Shown: in pieces, positions 8,197 through 17,920 of the stretch | How positions within the stretch are numbered: position 1 is the first letter of the stretch | How the letters are laid out: the number at the start of each line of letters is the position of its first letter | Assembly (NCBI RefSeq): GCF_009827615.1 | Contig: NZ_WTYU01000001.1 | Coordinates: 703,001-767,000 of the forward strand | DNA from: Allopontixanthobacter confluentis | GTDB taxonomy: Bacteria; Pseudomonadota; Alphaproteobacteria; Sphingomonadales; Sphingomonadaceae | Length of the DNA stretch: 64,000 bases | Reading direction: 5' to 3' | Made by a program: the position numbers and the translations under genes | Notes under the pieces: generated by a model | The model's database searches: none | Seen by the model: only the letters and a program-made list of their open reading frames with translations | What the model was told of the DNA's origin: nothing

Positions 8197-9231
8197 ATGA
8201 CTGCCGAGATAGTGCCTCTTGCGCGAAAACAACCCGCTGGCGATGTGGCGGGGATGCCCACGCTTGACCCCATGCTGTCGTTGACGGCATCCGGCATGAA
8301 TTCGGTCAATTCGGTCATTCTTGACCGGATGCAGAGCGAAATTCCGCTGATTCCGGCACTGGCGGGCCATCTGATTTCAGGCGGCGGCAAGCGGCTCCGG
8401 CCCATGCTGACGCTGGCTGGCGCGCAATTGGTGGGTTACCAGGGCAACCGCCATCACAAGCTGGCGGCCTCTGTCGAATTTATCCACACGGCCACATTGC
8501 TGCATGATGATGTGGTGGATGGGTCGGACCTGCGGCGCGGCAAGGCGGCAGCCAATATCATCTTTGGCAACCCTGCTACCGTGCTGGTGGGCGATTTCCT
8601 GTTCAGCCGCGCGTTTGAACTGATGGTCGAGGACGGCAGTCTGAAAGTCCTGAAAATCCTCAGCGGGGCCAGCGCCATCATTGCCGAAGGCGAAGTGGAC
8701 CAACTGACCGCGCAGCGCCAGATCGAAACCAGCGAAGAACGCTATCTGTCCATCATCGGCGCAAAAACCGCCGCACTGTTTGCTGCCGCCAGCCGTATTG
8801 CGGCAGTCGTGGCCGAATGCGATGATGTGCAGGAAATGGCGCTCGACAGTTACGGGCGGAACCTGGGCATTGCCTTCCAGCTGGTGGATGATGCGATTGA
8901 TTACGATTCCGATGCCGCGCAAATGGGCAAGGATCGGGGCGATGATTTCCGCGAAGGTAAAATGACCCTGCCGGTTATTTTCGCCTATGCGCGCGGCACG
9001 GAAGAAGAACGCAAGTTCTGGAAAGCAGCCATTTCCGGCCACCGCACGTCGGACGATGATCTGGCCGAGGCGATCGCGCTGATTGGCAAATATGACGCGG
9101 TGGAAGCCACGCGTGACCGTGCCCGCCATTTTGCCGATCGAGCGATAGAATCGCTCTCCATTTTCCCCGATGGCAAGGCGCGCGGCGCCATGGCCGAAGC
9201 GGCCCAGTTTGCGGTTGCCCGGGGCTATTAA
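8197..9231 (+). CDS. Long-chain (octa/decaprenyl) diphosphate synthase
   Basis: A 344-residue trans-prenyltransferase with both aspartate-rich motifs: DDVVD at 104-108 and DDAID at 231-235, plus GGGKRLRPM near 62-70 and GKMTLPVIFA downstream. It condenses isopentenyl diphosphate with an allylic primer to make the ubiquinone side chain. Sphingomonads use mainly ubiquinone-10, so decaprenyl is likely, though chain length is inferred. It is divergent from chorismate mutase, another aromatic/quinone precursor gene. ATG 8197 matches the family N-terminus. Confidence 0.92.
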   Translation: MTAEIVPLARKQPAGDVAGMPTLDPMLSLTASGMNSVNSVILDRMQSEIPLIPALAGHLISGGGKRLRPMLTLAGAQLVGYQGNRHHKLAASVEFIHTATLLHDDVVDGSDLRRGKAAANIIFGNPATVLVGDFLFSRAFELMVEDGSLKVLKILSGASAIIAEGEVDQLTAQRQIETSEERYLSIIGAKTAALFAAASRIAAVVAECDDVQEMALDSYGRNLGIAFQLVDDAIDYDSDAAQMGKDRGDDFREGKMTLPVIFAYARGTEEERKFWKAAISGHRTSDDDLAEAIALIGKYDAVEATRDRARHFADRAIESLSIFPDGKARGAMAEAAQFAVARGY

Positions 9232-9264
9232 GCCTGCGTTGATGGCCCTGTCGTGCCACTGGCC

Positions 9265-11700
9265 ATGGTAACTGCCGATCTTCCCATTTATGCCGTGTTG
9301 CCAGACTTGCTGGCGGTGCTGGATACGCATGGCGCTGCGGTATTGATCGCCCCGCCAGGCGCGGGCAAGACCACTGCGGTTGCCCCTGCATTGCTCGACC
9401 AGCAATGGTGCGATGGCACTATTATCCTGCTGTCGCCCCGCCGCGTGGCGGCCCGCGCCGCGGCTGAACGCATGGCGGAAATGCTGGGCGAAAAGCCCGG
9501 CGAAACCATTGGCTACCTGACGCGGATGGACAGCAAACAGTCCGCAAAAACGCGTGTTCTGGTGATGACCGAAGCGATTTTCGTGAACCGGATCGTCAGC
9601 GATCCGGAACTGGCGGGCATCAGTGCAGTCCTGTTCGACGAAGCGCATGAGCGTAATCTCGACAGTGATCTCGGCCTGGCACTGGCGCTGGAAACCCGCG
9701 CCGTTCTGCGCGATGATTTGCGCATCTGCGTCATGTCCGCGACGATTGACGGGGCGCGCTTTGCTGCCTTGCTGGGAGATGATGCGCACATTATCGAAAG
9801 CGAAGGCAAGGCGCATCCGCTGCGGATCGAATGGCTGCCATCACGGCCAGACTTGCGGATCGAGGATGCCGTGACAGCGGCCATCATGACAGCGTGGCGC
9901 GCCGAAGATGGTGATGTGCTGGCATTCCTTCCCGGTGTTCGCGAAATTGACCGGGTGGCCGAACGGCTGGCGCCAAAACTGCCCGATACGCCCATCCTTC
10001 CCTTGCATGGGCAAGTCATGCCCGCAGACCAGCGCATGGCCATAAGGCGTGATGCCGAAGGGCGCAGGCGCATCGTGCTGGCCACCGCCATTGCCGAAAC
10101 ATCGCTGACGCTGGATGGCGTATCGGTAGTGGTCGATAGCGGCCTGTCGCGCCGTGCGGAGTTTGACCGCGCCGCCGGTTCCACCCACCTTGTCACTCAC
10201 CGTGCCAGCCAGGCCGCATCGGCGCAGCGCGCTGGCCGCGCAGCGCGGCAGGGGCCGGGGGTGGCCTACCGCCTGTGGGAAGCCGCAGGCCATCAGGGCC
10301 GCCCGCCCTATGATCCGCCTGAAGTTGAGACCGCCGATCTTGCCCCCTTGATGCTGGCGCTGGCACAATGGGGCACGCTGGACCCTGCCAGCCTGCCGTG
10401 GCTGGATGCACCGCCTGCTGCTTCGGTTTCGGCAGCGCGGGACCGGCTGGAGAAATTGGGCGCATTGGACGCAGACGGGCGGATTTCGGCTTGGGGCGAA
10501 ATGGTCGCCAGCCTGCCGATGAACCCTGTTCACGCGGCCATGGTGCTGTTTGGTGCCAGGGCGGGCCGGGCGCATGATGCGGCGCGCCTTGCCTTGTTGC
10601 TGCAGGAACGCGGGCTGGGCGGGCGCGGAGAAGATGTGCTGGCGCGGCTATCCCGCTGGGCAGGCGACAATTCGCCGCGTGCAAAGGCCTCCGCACAATT
10701 GGCGGACCGCTGGGCGCGCTTGGCGCAAAAACTGGTGACTTCCGCCATCACCGAAGCCACCAAACCGGCGCTGTTCCTCGCCCGCGCCATACCTGACAAT
10801 ATCGCACGGCGGCGCGATGCGGCTGGAGAAAACTGGCTGTCGGCAGGCGGCAGGGGGTATTTTCTGGACCCTGCATCCTCTTTGGCGCGGGCCGAATGGC
10901 TGGTGATTGGCGATGCACAGGGGCAGGCCAAGGCCGCGCGGATTACCGCCGCCGCCGCATTGGAGACAGCCGATGTCGAAGACCATCTGGCCGATCTGTT
11001 GGAGCGCCGCTCCGTCCTGCGGTGGAATGCAGAAGAACGGCGGGTGGAAGCACGGCTTGAACGAAGGCTTGGCGCCATTACGCTGGCGAGCGGGCCGGAC
11101 CCGAAACCGGATGCCGAAGCAGTCACGGCCATGCTGATGGAAAAGGCGCTGGATGATCTGCCGCGCCTGCTGCCTGCCAGCCTGATGGCGCGGGCGCAGC
11201 ATACAGAAGTGGCGGCGCTTGCCCCTGAAACATTGAAGGATACCGCTGCGACCTGGCTCGCCCCCTTGCTGGCGGGCAGGCGCGATCTGGACGTGGCGCA
11301 GGGCAAATTGGCAGATGTGCTGCTCGGCTTGCTTGATTGGGACAGCCGCCAGAAACTTGATTCTCTTGCTCCCAGGGAATTTGTCTCCCCTGCCGGAAGT
11401 CATCACAAAATAGATTACGAAGGCGATGATGCGCCATCGGTGGAAGTGCGCGTGCAGGCCCTGTTCGGGCTGGACCAGCATCCCATGGTGGGCAAGCAGC
11501 ATCTGCTTTTGAAACTGACCAGCCCGGCCGGGCGGCCCATCCAGTCCACGCGGGACTTGCCCGGTTTCTGGCGCGGAAGCTGGCATGATGTGCGCAAGGA
11601 CATGAAGGGGCGCTACCCCCGGCACCGGTGGCCTGATGAACCCTGGACCGAAAAGCCGAGCCTAAAGACCAAGAACGCCTTTTCACGAAGCGAAAGCTGA
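9265..11700 (+). CDS. hrpB: ATP-dependent helicase HrpB
   Basis: A DEAH-box helicase of 811 residues. Walker A is APPGAGKTT at 29-37, DEAH at 125-128 (LFDEAHERN), SAT at 158-160, and QRAGRAARQGPG in motif VI. The long C-terminal region with the HrpB-specific domain ends in LPGFWRGSWHDVRKDMKGRYPRH, characteristic of this family. HrpB is a widespread nucleic-acid helicase of poorly defined cellular role. ATG 9265 is favoured by family alignment (DLPIYAVLPDLL); an in-frame GTG at 9253 is the alternative. The complex I subunit gene follows after 15 bases. Confidence 0.93.
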   Translation: MVTADLPIYAVLPDLLAVLDTHGAAVLIAPPGAGKTTAVAPALLDQQWCDGTIILLSPRRVAARAAAERMAEMLGEKPGETIGYLTRMDSKQSAKTRVLVMTEAIFVNRIVSDPELAGISAVLFDEAHERNLDSDLGLALALETRAVLRDDLRICVMSATIDGARFAALLGDDAHIIESEGKAHPLRIEWLPSRPDLRIEDAVTAAIMTAWRAEDGDVLAFLPGVREIDRVAERLAPKLPDTPILPLHGQVMPADQRMAIRRDAEGRRRIVLATAIAETSLTLDGVSVVVDSGLSRRAEFDRAAGSTHLVTHRASQAASAQRAGRAARQGPGVAYRLWEAAGHQGRPPYDPPEVETADLAPLMLALAQWGTLDPASLPWLDAPPAASVSAARDRLEKLGALDADGRISAWGEMVASLPMNPVHAAMVLFGARAGRAHDAARLALLLQERGLGGRGEDVLARLSRWAGDNSPRAKASAQLADRWARLAQKLVTSAITEATKPALFLARAIPDNIARRRDAAGENWLSAGGRGYFLDPASSLARAEWLVIGDAQGQAKAARITAAAALETADVEDHLADLLERRSVLRWNAEERRVEARLERRLGAITLASGPDPKPDAEAVTAMLMEKALDDLPRLLPASLMARAQHTEVAALAPETLKDTAATWLAPLLAGRRDLDVAQGKLADVLLGLLDWDSRQKLDSLAPREFVSPAGSHHKIDYEGDDAPSVEVRVQALFGLDQHPMVGKQHLLLKLTSPAGRPIQSTRDLPGFWRGSWHDVRKDMKGRYPRHRWPDEPWTEKPSLKTKNAFSRSES

Positions 11701-11715
11701 ATTAGAGAGCATCCC

Positions 11716-11994
11716 ATGCCAGCTCGTATTTACCAACGCCCGAAAAACGCCATGCAGTCCGGCAAGGCCCGCACCGATGAATGGGTGCTGGAATTTGAAC
11801 AGTCCGAAGCGCGCAGGCCCGACCCGCTGATGGGCTGGACCGGCAGCGGTGACACACAGGCGCAAGTGCAGCTGTCGTTCGCGGATGTGGAAGCAGCAAA
11901 AGCCTATGCCCAGAAGCACGGGATTACGGCACGCATCCATGCCACCCCGCCCAAGACGCTGAAGCTGCAGGCTTACGCCGACAATTTTCGCTGA
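11716..11994 (+). CDS. NDUFS4-type accessory subunit of NADH:quinone oxidoreductase (complex I)
   Basis: A 92-residue protein matching the ETC complex I subunit conserved region: ARIYQRPKNAMQSG at the start, WVLEFE near 23-28, DPLMGWTGSGDT near 36-47, LSFADVEAAKAYAQKHG near 54-70, and a C-terminal tail with PKTLKLQAYADNF. It is the bacterial counterpart of mitochondrial NDUFS4, found mainly in alphaproteobacteria, and binds the peripheral arm of complex I. It is unlinked here to the nuo operon. Placed 15 bases after hrpB, it is probably cotranscribed. Confidence 0.92.
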   Translation: MPARIYQRPKNAMQSGKARTDEWVLEFEQSEARRPDPLMGWTGSGDTQAQVQLSFADVEAAKAYAQKHGITARIHATPPKTLKLQAYADNFR

Positions 11995-12065
11995 GTGCCG
12001 CCCCGCTGCAGGGCCATGCAGCAACATGGTTGCCAAACCACCAAACCATCGCCATATGCCCGCCC

Positions 12066-12153
12066 GGGAGTCGGGTGGACGTGCGCGTTCGCCAACCTGG
12101 TCAGGTCCGGAAGGAAGCAGCCACAACGAATAGCGGCGGGTCGCTCGGCTCCT
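12066..12153 (+). ncRNA. ffs: Signal recognition particle RNA (4.5S, small bacterial type)
   Basis: The invariant SRP core is present: GGTCAGGTCCGGAAGG followed by AAGCAGCC at about 12099-12122, forming the Ffh-binding helix 8 loop. The ends pair: GGAGTCG at 12067-12073 with CGGCTCC at 12146-12152, and a short T run follows. Size is about 88 nt. It pairs with Ffh to target membrane proteins to FtsY, which is also encoded here (54363). Position just before dnaX is common in alphaproteobacteria. Confidence 0.93.
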
Positions 12154-12236
12154 TTTAATCTCTTCTGTGTCAGTTTCCCCGCATGTCATCAGCGTGGGCC
12201 ATGACATTTGCGTCCATGTTGCCTACCTAGAGTGCC

Positions 12237-14165
12237 ATGGGTGATTCACCGGAAAATTCTGACAGCCTGCCGTGGGAAACCGAGCCGGCAGACAATGCAC
12301 CTTCAGCCAAGGAGCTGGAGGATGCGGGCCAATCCGCGCTGTTTGGCGATGCACCGGCGGCTGCTTCCAGCGCGGCTGAAACAGCGGTATCGCCAACTAC
12401 GTCTGATGCGCTAACCGAATCGCCAAAACCGATGCCAGTTCCCGCTGTCGCTGCAGCACCGCCCGCTGCCGATAATCAGCCATACCGCGTGCTGGCCCGC
12501 AAATACCGCCCGCAGACATTTTCCGAACTCATCGGGCAGGAACCGATGGTCCGCACGCTTGGCAATGCGATCGAGCGGGACCGGCTGGCCCATGCCTTCC
12601 TGATGACCGGTGTGCGCGGGGTGGGCAAAACATCCACCGCGCGGCTGATTGCCAAGGCGCTCAACTGTATCGGTCCTGACGGGCAGGGCGGCCCCACCAT
12701 CGATCCGTGCGGTGTATGCGAACCCTGCGTGGCGATTGCCGAAGGCCGCCACATGGACGTGATCGAGATGGACGCCGCCAGCCATACCGGCGTGGACGAT
12801 GTGCGCGAGATTATCGAAGCGGTCCGTTATTCGGCCGTTTCGGCGCGCTACAAGATTTACATTATCGACGAAGTTCACATGCTGTCACGCAATGCTTTCA
12901 ATGCCTTGCTCAAGACACTTGAGGAACCGCCTGCCCATGTAAAATTCCTGTTCGCCACGACCGAGGTGGACAAACTTCCGGTCACGGTGCTCAGCCGGAC
13001 CCAGCGCTTCGACTTGCGCCGCATTCATGCGGCGCAGCTGGAAACGCATTTCGGGATGATTTGCGGCAAGGAAGGGGTCGAGGCCGAAGCGGAAGCCCTG
13101 CACATGATTGCGGCTGCTGCCGAAGGGTCCGTGCGCGATGGTCTATCCATTCTGGATCAGGCCATTGCCCATGCTGACCTTGATGCATCCCACGAAGATG
13201 GCGGCAAGGTAACCGCAGCGCGGGTGCGCGATATGCTGGGGCTGGCGGACAAGAGCGCGCAGCGCCGCCTGCTGGGCAATCTGCTGGCGGGCGATGCCAA
13301 GGCACTGCTGGCGGCGATAGCCGACCAATATGCGCTGGGTGTTGAACCGCTGGCCCTGATGCGCGGCCTGATGGATCTGGTCCACCGGATCACCGTGGCG
13401 CAGGTGAGCGGCGGGGAAGCCGAAGCACCGACAGAGGAAGAACGAAACGCGCTGCAGGAATGGGCCGGCAAGCTGTCAGCCGGGCAACTGCACCGCCTGT
13501 GGCAATTGCTGCTGAAGGGCCACGATGAAGTGCGCAGCGCGCCCGATCCGCTGATCTCGGCGCAGATGGCGTTGCTGCGCGTTCTGCATGCGGCCAATAT
13601 GCCAGACCCCGGCAAACTGGCGAAAAAGCTGGAGGAACTGGGCAAGGCCGGCATTCAGGCCGCAGCTTCGCCGCACGCATCTGGGGGCGAGACTGTGAGG
13701 TCTGACGGGCCGGCAGAAGCGCAGACAGCAGCGGGGCCGGAAACCCACGTAACCGCCATTTCGGACGCTGATCCTTATGAGAAATTCGAGGAATTCGTCA
13801 GCTGGCTTGAAAACAAGGGCCATATGCAATTGGGGGCGAAGTTGCGGATGCAGGCTGCCCCCATTGAAGTGGGGCCGGGCGTCCTGCGCTATTCCCTCGC
13901 CAAAGGGTTTACCGACAATCTGGAGCGCGAAATCCGCGATACTCTGGGCAGGCTGGTAGATCGCGGCTGGACGGTTAAGCAGGAAGAAAGCACCGGTGGT
14001 CTCTCGCTGGTTGAACGCGAGGCATCTTCACGGGAAATGGAAGCCGAACGGGTCAGGGCCGACCCGATGGTCGTAGCTGCGCTTGCGGCATTTCCGGGTG
14101 CAGAAATTGTCCCGGAAGACCCTGACGCACAGGAACAGGCTCCGGGTTGGAGCCGCAAAGCCTAA
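12237..14165 (+). CDS. dnaX: DNA polymerase III subunits gamma/tau
   Basis: A 642-residue clamp-loader ATPase. After a low-complexity Ala/Pro-rich extension of about 78 residues comes the core (YRVLARKYRPQTF): Walker A GVRGVGKTSTAR near 122-133, zinc cysteines (C-x8+-CGVCEPC) near 142-163, DEVH in the Walker B region, and sensor residues. The C-terminal tau-like region from about 505 would contact polymerase. It loads the sliding clamp during replication. No perfect A6G slippery heptamer is seen, so a separate frameshifted gamma form is not evident. YbaB follows at 11 bases. Confidence 0.95.
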   Translation: MGDSPENSDSLPWETEPADNAPSAKELEDAGQSALFGDAPAAASSAAETAVSPTTSDALTESPKPMPVPAVAAAPPAADNQPYRVLARKYRPQTFSELIGQEPMVRTLGNAIERDRLAHAFLMTGVRGVGKTSTARLIAKALNCIGPDGQGGPTIDPCGVCEPCVAIAEGRHMDVIEMDAASHTGVDDVREIIEAVRYSAVSARYKIYIIDEVHMLSRNAFNALLKTLEEPPAHVKFLFATTEVDKLPVTVLSRTQRFDLRRIHAAQLETHFGMICGKEGVEAEAEALHMIAAAAEGSVRDGLSILDQAIAHADLDASHEDGGKVTAARVRDMLGLADKSAQRRLLGNLLAGDAKALLAAIADQYALGVEPLALMRGLMDLVHRITVAQVSGGEAEAPTEEERNALQEWAGKLSAGQLHRLWQLLLKGHDEVRSAPDPLISAQMALLRVLHAANMPDPGKLAKKLEELGKAGIQAAASPHASGGETVRSDGPAEAQTAAGPETHVTAISDADPYEKFEEFVSWLENKGHMQLGAKLRMQAAPIEVGPGVLRYSLAKGFTDNLEREIRDTLGRLVDRGWTVKQEESTGGLSLVEREASSREMEAERVRADPMVVAALAAFPGAEIVPEDPDAQEQAPGWSRKA

Positions 14166-14176
14166 AGGATGATACG

Positions 14177-14518
14177 ATGCAATCGATGGAAGAAATGATC
14201 AAGGCCGCGCAAAAAGCCGCCGAAACTATTCAGACGCAAATGAATGAAATGCAGGCCAAACTCGATTCGATCGAGGTAGAAGGCAAATCCGGCGGCGGCG
14301 TCGTATCGGTGCGCTGCACTGCCAAGGGCCGGATGCTGGGTGTTTCCATTGACGACAGCCTGATGCAGCTTTCCGAAAAGCAGATGCTGGAAGACCTGAT
14401 TACCGCCGCCTTCAACGATGCGCGGGACAAGGCAGACCGGGTTTCGGGCGAGGAAATGAAGGCGATCCAGGGCGGCATGGGACTGCCACCGGGCTTTAAT
14501 CTGCCGGGCATGGGCTGA
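14177..14518 (+). CDS. YbaB/EbfC family nucleoid-associated protein
   Basis: A 113-residue protein: N-terminal helix MQSMEEMIKAAQKAAE, amphipathic MNEMQAKLDSIEVEGKSGGG near 21-40, then VRCTAKGRMLGVSI and the C-terminal GGMGLPPGFNLPGM. YbaB homodimers bind DNA without strong specificity. The dnaX-ybaB pairing is broadly conserved, often with recR. AAGG lies 8 bases before the ATG at 14177, 11 bases after the dnaX stop, indicating one operon. No recR is present here. Confidence 0.92.
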   Translation: MQSMEEMIKAAQKAAETIQTQMNEMQAKLDSIEVEGKSGGGVVSVRCTAKGRMLGVSIDDSLMQLSEKQMLEDLITAAFNDARDKADRVSGEEMKAIQGGMGLPPGFNLPGMG

Positions 14519-14566
14519 TTTTGCCTGATCTGGTATAAGGTGCAAAATACGCAGGGAGACGAGATC

Positions 14567-15361
14567 ATGGCGACAGTTTTGAATGATAATGGGCACGGCA
14601 CCGATGCCGATGTCCGGGCGCAGGTCAGCGATGCGGAATGGGCTGTCCGGGTTGATCTGGCTGCCGCCTATCGTCTGGTTGCATTGTACGGCTGGGATGA
14701 TCTCATCTTCACCCATCTGTCTGCCCGCGTGCCGGGGCCGGAACATCATTTCCTGATCAATCCGTACGACATGATGTTCGAGGAAATTACCGCGTCCAGC
14801 CTGGTAAAAATCGATGTCGATGGCCAGCCGGTCATCCCGACATCGCATCCGGTCAATCCGGCCGGCTTCACCATTCATTCCGCGCTGCACATGAATTGTG
14901 AGGCGGCCCATTCGGTGATGCATCTGCATACGCCGTCAGGCCAGGCTGTCAGCGCAATGAGCGAAGGCCTGCTGCCGCACACGCAAACCGCAATGATTGC
15001 AGGGCATGACATCGCCTATCACGAATATGAAGGCATCGCGACCGACCTGGAAGAGCGTGACCGGCTGGTGGAAGACATGGGCGACAAGCACATGATGATC
15101 CTGCGCAATCACGGCACGCTGGCTATCGGCAAGAGCGTGGCCGAATGTTTCCTGCGTCTCTATTTCCTTGAACGGGCGTGCGATGCGCAGGTAAAAATGC
15201 TGTCGGCTGGCCGGGAAAATCTGAATAATCCGCCGCAGGGCACACCAGAAAAAGTGAAGGCACAGACGCCGGGTGAAGGCATGGCGATGGTGGCACAGGG
15301 GCTGGCATGGCCGGCGCTGCTGCGCAAGCTGGACCGGATTGATCCCGGCTTTCGCGACTGA
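14567..15361 (+). CDS. Class II aldolase/adducin family protein
   Basis: A 264-residue protein with the class II aldolase fold: LAAAYRLVALYGWDDLIFTHLSAR near 28-51, zinc-ligand HLHT near 118-121, and RNHGTLAIG near 179-187. Members are metal-dependent aldolases, epimerases or dehydratases acting on sugar phosphates or related substrates; the actual substrate is unknown. A GGGAGA Shine-Dalgarno precedes ATG 14567. It stands alone between ybaB and lon, so context does not help. Confidence 0.85.
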   Translation: MATVLNDNGHGTDADVRAQVSDAEWAVRVDLAAAYRLVALYGWDDLIFTHLSARVPGPEHHFLINPYDMMFEEITASSLVKIDVDGQPVIPTSHPVNPAGFTIHSALHMNCEAAHSVMHLHTPSGQAVSAMSEGLLPHTQTAMIAGHDIAYHEYEGIATDLEERDRLVEDMGDKHMMILRNHGTLAIGKSVAECFLRLYFLERACDAQVKMLSAGRENLNNPPQGTPEKVKAQTPGEGMAMVAQGLAWPALLRKLDRIDPGFRD

Positions 15362-15506
15362 CATTGAAATAGCCCGGATATCCCTGTCCTGTGCACAGTT
15401 CGCACGGGCCAGACCATTGCAGGGCAGGGCAACTATTCCCATATTCGGGTCAAGTGCCGCGCAACATCCATTTTCGGGCGCGGCGAACCTAACCGGATAT
15501 TGAATT

Positions 15507-17897
15507 ATGAGCCTTTTTCCTCTCCTCCCCTTGCGCGACATCGTCGTGTTTCCCGGCATGGTTGTGCCGCTGTTTGTCGGCCGCGACCAGTCCGTTGCCG
15601 CGCTGGAAGCCGCCATGGAAGGCAGCAAGGATATTTTCCTGCTGGCCCAGCTTGACCCCGGCTGCGATGACCCGGAACGTGATGATCTGTATGATGTCGG
15701 GGTTGTGGCGCAGGTCCTGCAATTGCTGAAATTGCCCGATGGCACCGTTCGCGTGCTGGTCGAAGGCACGTCGCGCGCCCATCTGGAACGCCTGCGCCCT
15801 GAAGGCGACTTCGTGGTGGCCGAAGTGACGATGGACGAAGTGCAGACCGTGTCCGGCAGCGAGATAACCGCCATGATGCGCAGCGTGGTCGAACAGTTTG
15901 GCGAATATGCCAAGCTGAACAAGAAGCTGGGCGATGGGGCCGGCGATGATCTGGCCGAAATTGACGATGCCGGCGCGCTGGCCGACGCCATTGCCGCGTC
16001 GATCAACACCAAGGTGGCCGACAAGCAGACACTGCTGACCGAAGCTGACCCGCGCAAGCGGCTGGAAATGGTCATGTCCTTCATGGAAGGCGAATTGTCG
16101 GTGCTGCAGGTGGAGCGCAAGATCCGGGGCCGCGTGAAGCGCCAGATGGAAAAGACCCAGCGCGAATATTATCTGAACGAGCAATTGAAAGCCATCCAGT
16201 CAGAACTGGGCGGCGAGGGTGAAGATGGCGATGAAATGGCCGAGCTTCAGAAGAAGATCGACACTCTCAAGATGTCGAAGGAAGCCAAGGCCAAGGCGCA
16301 ATCCGAGTTGAAGAAGCTCAAGGGCATGCAGCCGATGAGCGCCGAAGCCACCGTCATTCGCAACTATCTGGATGTGCTGCTTGGCCTGCCATGGGGCAAG
16401 AAAAGCAAGCTGACCAAGGATATTGCCAAGGCGCAGGAAATTCTCGACGCGGACCATTATGCGCTGGAAAAGGTCAAGGACCGGATCATTGAATATCTGG
16501 CAGTGCAGGCCCGCACCAACAAGCTGAAAGGCCCCATCCTGTGTCTCGTTGGCCCTCCCGGTGTCGGCAAGACCAGCCTTGGCAAAAGCATTGCGCGTGC
16601 CACAGGCCGGGAATTTGTGCGCCAGTCGCTTGGCGGCGTGCGCGATGAAGCGGAAATCCGCGGCCATCGCCGGACCTATATCGGTTCACTGCCGGGCAAG
16701 ATCGTCACCAATCTGAAAAAGGCGGGCACGTCCAATCCGCTGTTCCTGCTCGATGAGATTGACAAGCTTGGCCAGGATTTCCGCGGCGATCCGGCGTCAG
16801 CCCTGCTCGAAGTGCTGGACCCGGAACAGAATTCCAAATTCCAGGACCATTATCTGGAACTGGACCTTGATCTGTCGGACATCATGTTCGTCACCACGGC
16901 CAACAGCCTCAATCTGCCGCAGGCCCTGCTGGACCGAATGGAGATCATCCGGCTGGAAGGCTACACCGAAGATGAAAAGGTGGAGATTGCCCAGCGCCAT
17001 CTGATCGCCAAGCAGATCGAAGCGCATGGGTTGAAGGAAGGCGAATTCACGCTGACCGAAGACGGCCTGCGCGATCTTATCCGCTATTACACGCGGGAAG
17101 CTGGTGTCCGCACTTTGGAACGGGAAATTGCACGTCTTGCCCGCAAGAGCCTGCGCCAGATTCTGGAAAAGAAAACGGACAGCGTGACAGTGACGGCGGA
17201 AAATCTGAACGAATTTGCCGGGGTGCGCAAATTCAAGCACGGCGTCAGCGAAGAAGAAGCCGAGGTTGGGCTGGTCACTGGCCTTGCGTGGACCGAAGTG
17301 GGCGGCGAGTTGCTGTCGATTGAAAGCGTGACGACGCCGGGCAAGGGCGAAGTGAAAACCACGGGTAAGCTGGGCGATGTGATGAATGAAAGCGTGGCCG
17401 CTGCCTTCAGCTTCGTGAAATCACGGGCACCTGCCTATGGGATCAAGCCGTCAATTTTCCAGCGCAAGAACATCCATATCCATCTTCCCGAAGGCGCAGT
17501 GCCCAAAGACGGGCCAAGCGCTGGCGTAGGCATGGTCACTTCCATAGTTTCCACGCTTACCGGCATCCCTGTGCGGGCTGATGTGGCAATGACGGGCGAA
17601 GTTACCTTGCGGGGCCGCGTGTTGCCGATTGGCGGGCTGAAGGAAAAGCTGCTGGCAGCGCTGCGCGGCGGCATCAAGACGGTGCTGATCCCGGAAGAAA
17701 ATGTGAAGGATCTGGCGGAAATCCCGGCCAATGTGAAAGACGGTCTGGAGATTATTCCGGTCAGCCATGTCGATCAGGTGCTGGAGCTTGCGCTGACGAC
17801 GCGTACCGCGCCGATTGAATGGACCGAGGCGGATGATCTGGCCAGCCAGCCCAGCGCTGTCGGGGCCGCCGCATTGGCGGTGCAGACCGCCCATTAA
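15507..17897 (+). CDS. lon: Endopeptidase La (Lon protease)
   Basis: A 796-residue ATP-dependent protease, typical length. The N-terminal LON substrate domain (FPLLPLRDIVVFPGMVVPLF) precedes the AAA+ module with Walker A GPPGVGKT at 349-356 and LFLLDEIDKLG as Walker B. The protease domain has catalytic Ser671 (DGPSAGVG) and Lys714 (GGLKEK). It degrades misfolded and regulatory proteins in the cytoplasm. The 145-base upstream gap showed no heat-shock promoter I would defend. A long hairpin lies after the gene (17921-17986), and hup follows. Confidence 0.97.
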   Translation: MSLFPLLPLRDIVVFPGMVVPLFVGRDQSVAALEAAMEGSKDIFLLAQLDPGCDDPERDDLYDVGVVAQVLQLLKLPDGTVRVLVEGTSRAHLERLRPEGDFVVAEVTMDEVQTVSGSEITAMMRSVVEQFGEYAKLNKKLGDGAGDDLAEIDDAGALADAIAASINTKVADKQTLLTEADPRKRLEMVMSFMEGELSVLQVERKIRGRVKRQMEKTQREYYLNEQLKAIQSELGGEGEDGDEMAELQKKIDTLKMSKEAKAKAQSELKKLKGMQPMSAEATVIRNYLDVLLGLPWGKKSKLTKDIAKAQEILDADHYALEKVKDRIIEYLAVQARTNKLKGPILCLVGPPGVGKTSLGKSIARATGREFVRQSLGGVRDEAEIRGHRRTYIGSLPGKIVTNLKKAGTSNPLFLLDEIDKLGQDFRGDPASALLEVLDPEQNSKFQDHYLELDLDLSDIMFVTTANSLNLPQALLDRMEIIRLEGYTEDEKVEIAQRHLIAKQIEAHGLKEGEFTLTEDGLRDLIRYYTREAGVRTLEREIARLARKSLRQILEKKTDSVTVTAENLNEFAGVRKFKHGVSEEEAEVGLVTGLAWTEVGGELLSIESVTTPGKGEVKTTGKLGDVMNESVAAAFSFVKSRAPAYGIKPSIFQRKNIHIHLPEGAVPKDGPSAGVGMVTSIVSTLTGIPVRADVAMTGEVTLRGRVLPIGGLKEKLLAALRGGIKTVLIPEENVKDLAEIPANVKDGLEIIPVSHVDQVLELALTTRTAPIEWTEADDLASQPSAVGAAALAVQTAH

Positions 17898-17920
17898 TGG
17901 TGCTGCACCGCAGCGAATCG

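Noticed and set aside
8377-9816. A 479-codon open frame on the minus strand opposite the prenyl synthase and hrpB start
   Set aside because: It spans two clearly real genes, has Cys/His/Gln-rich composition typical of an antisense frame in GC-rich DNA, and matches no family.
13618-13632. AAA AAG codons in dnaX as a frameshift site for gamma
   Set aside because: Only five A residues occur (G AAA AAG), so simultaneous slippage would be mismatched; no stimulatory stem was found.
15362-15506. Heat-shock sigma-32 promoter before lon
   Set aside because: CATTGAA- and CCCATATT-like stretches exist but spacing and matches to consensus are poor.
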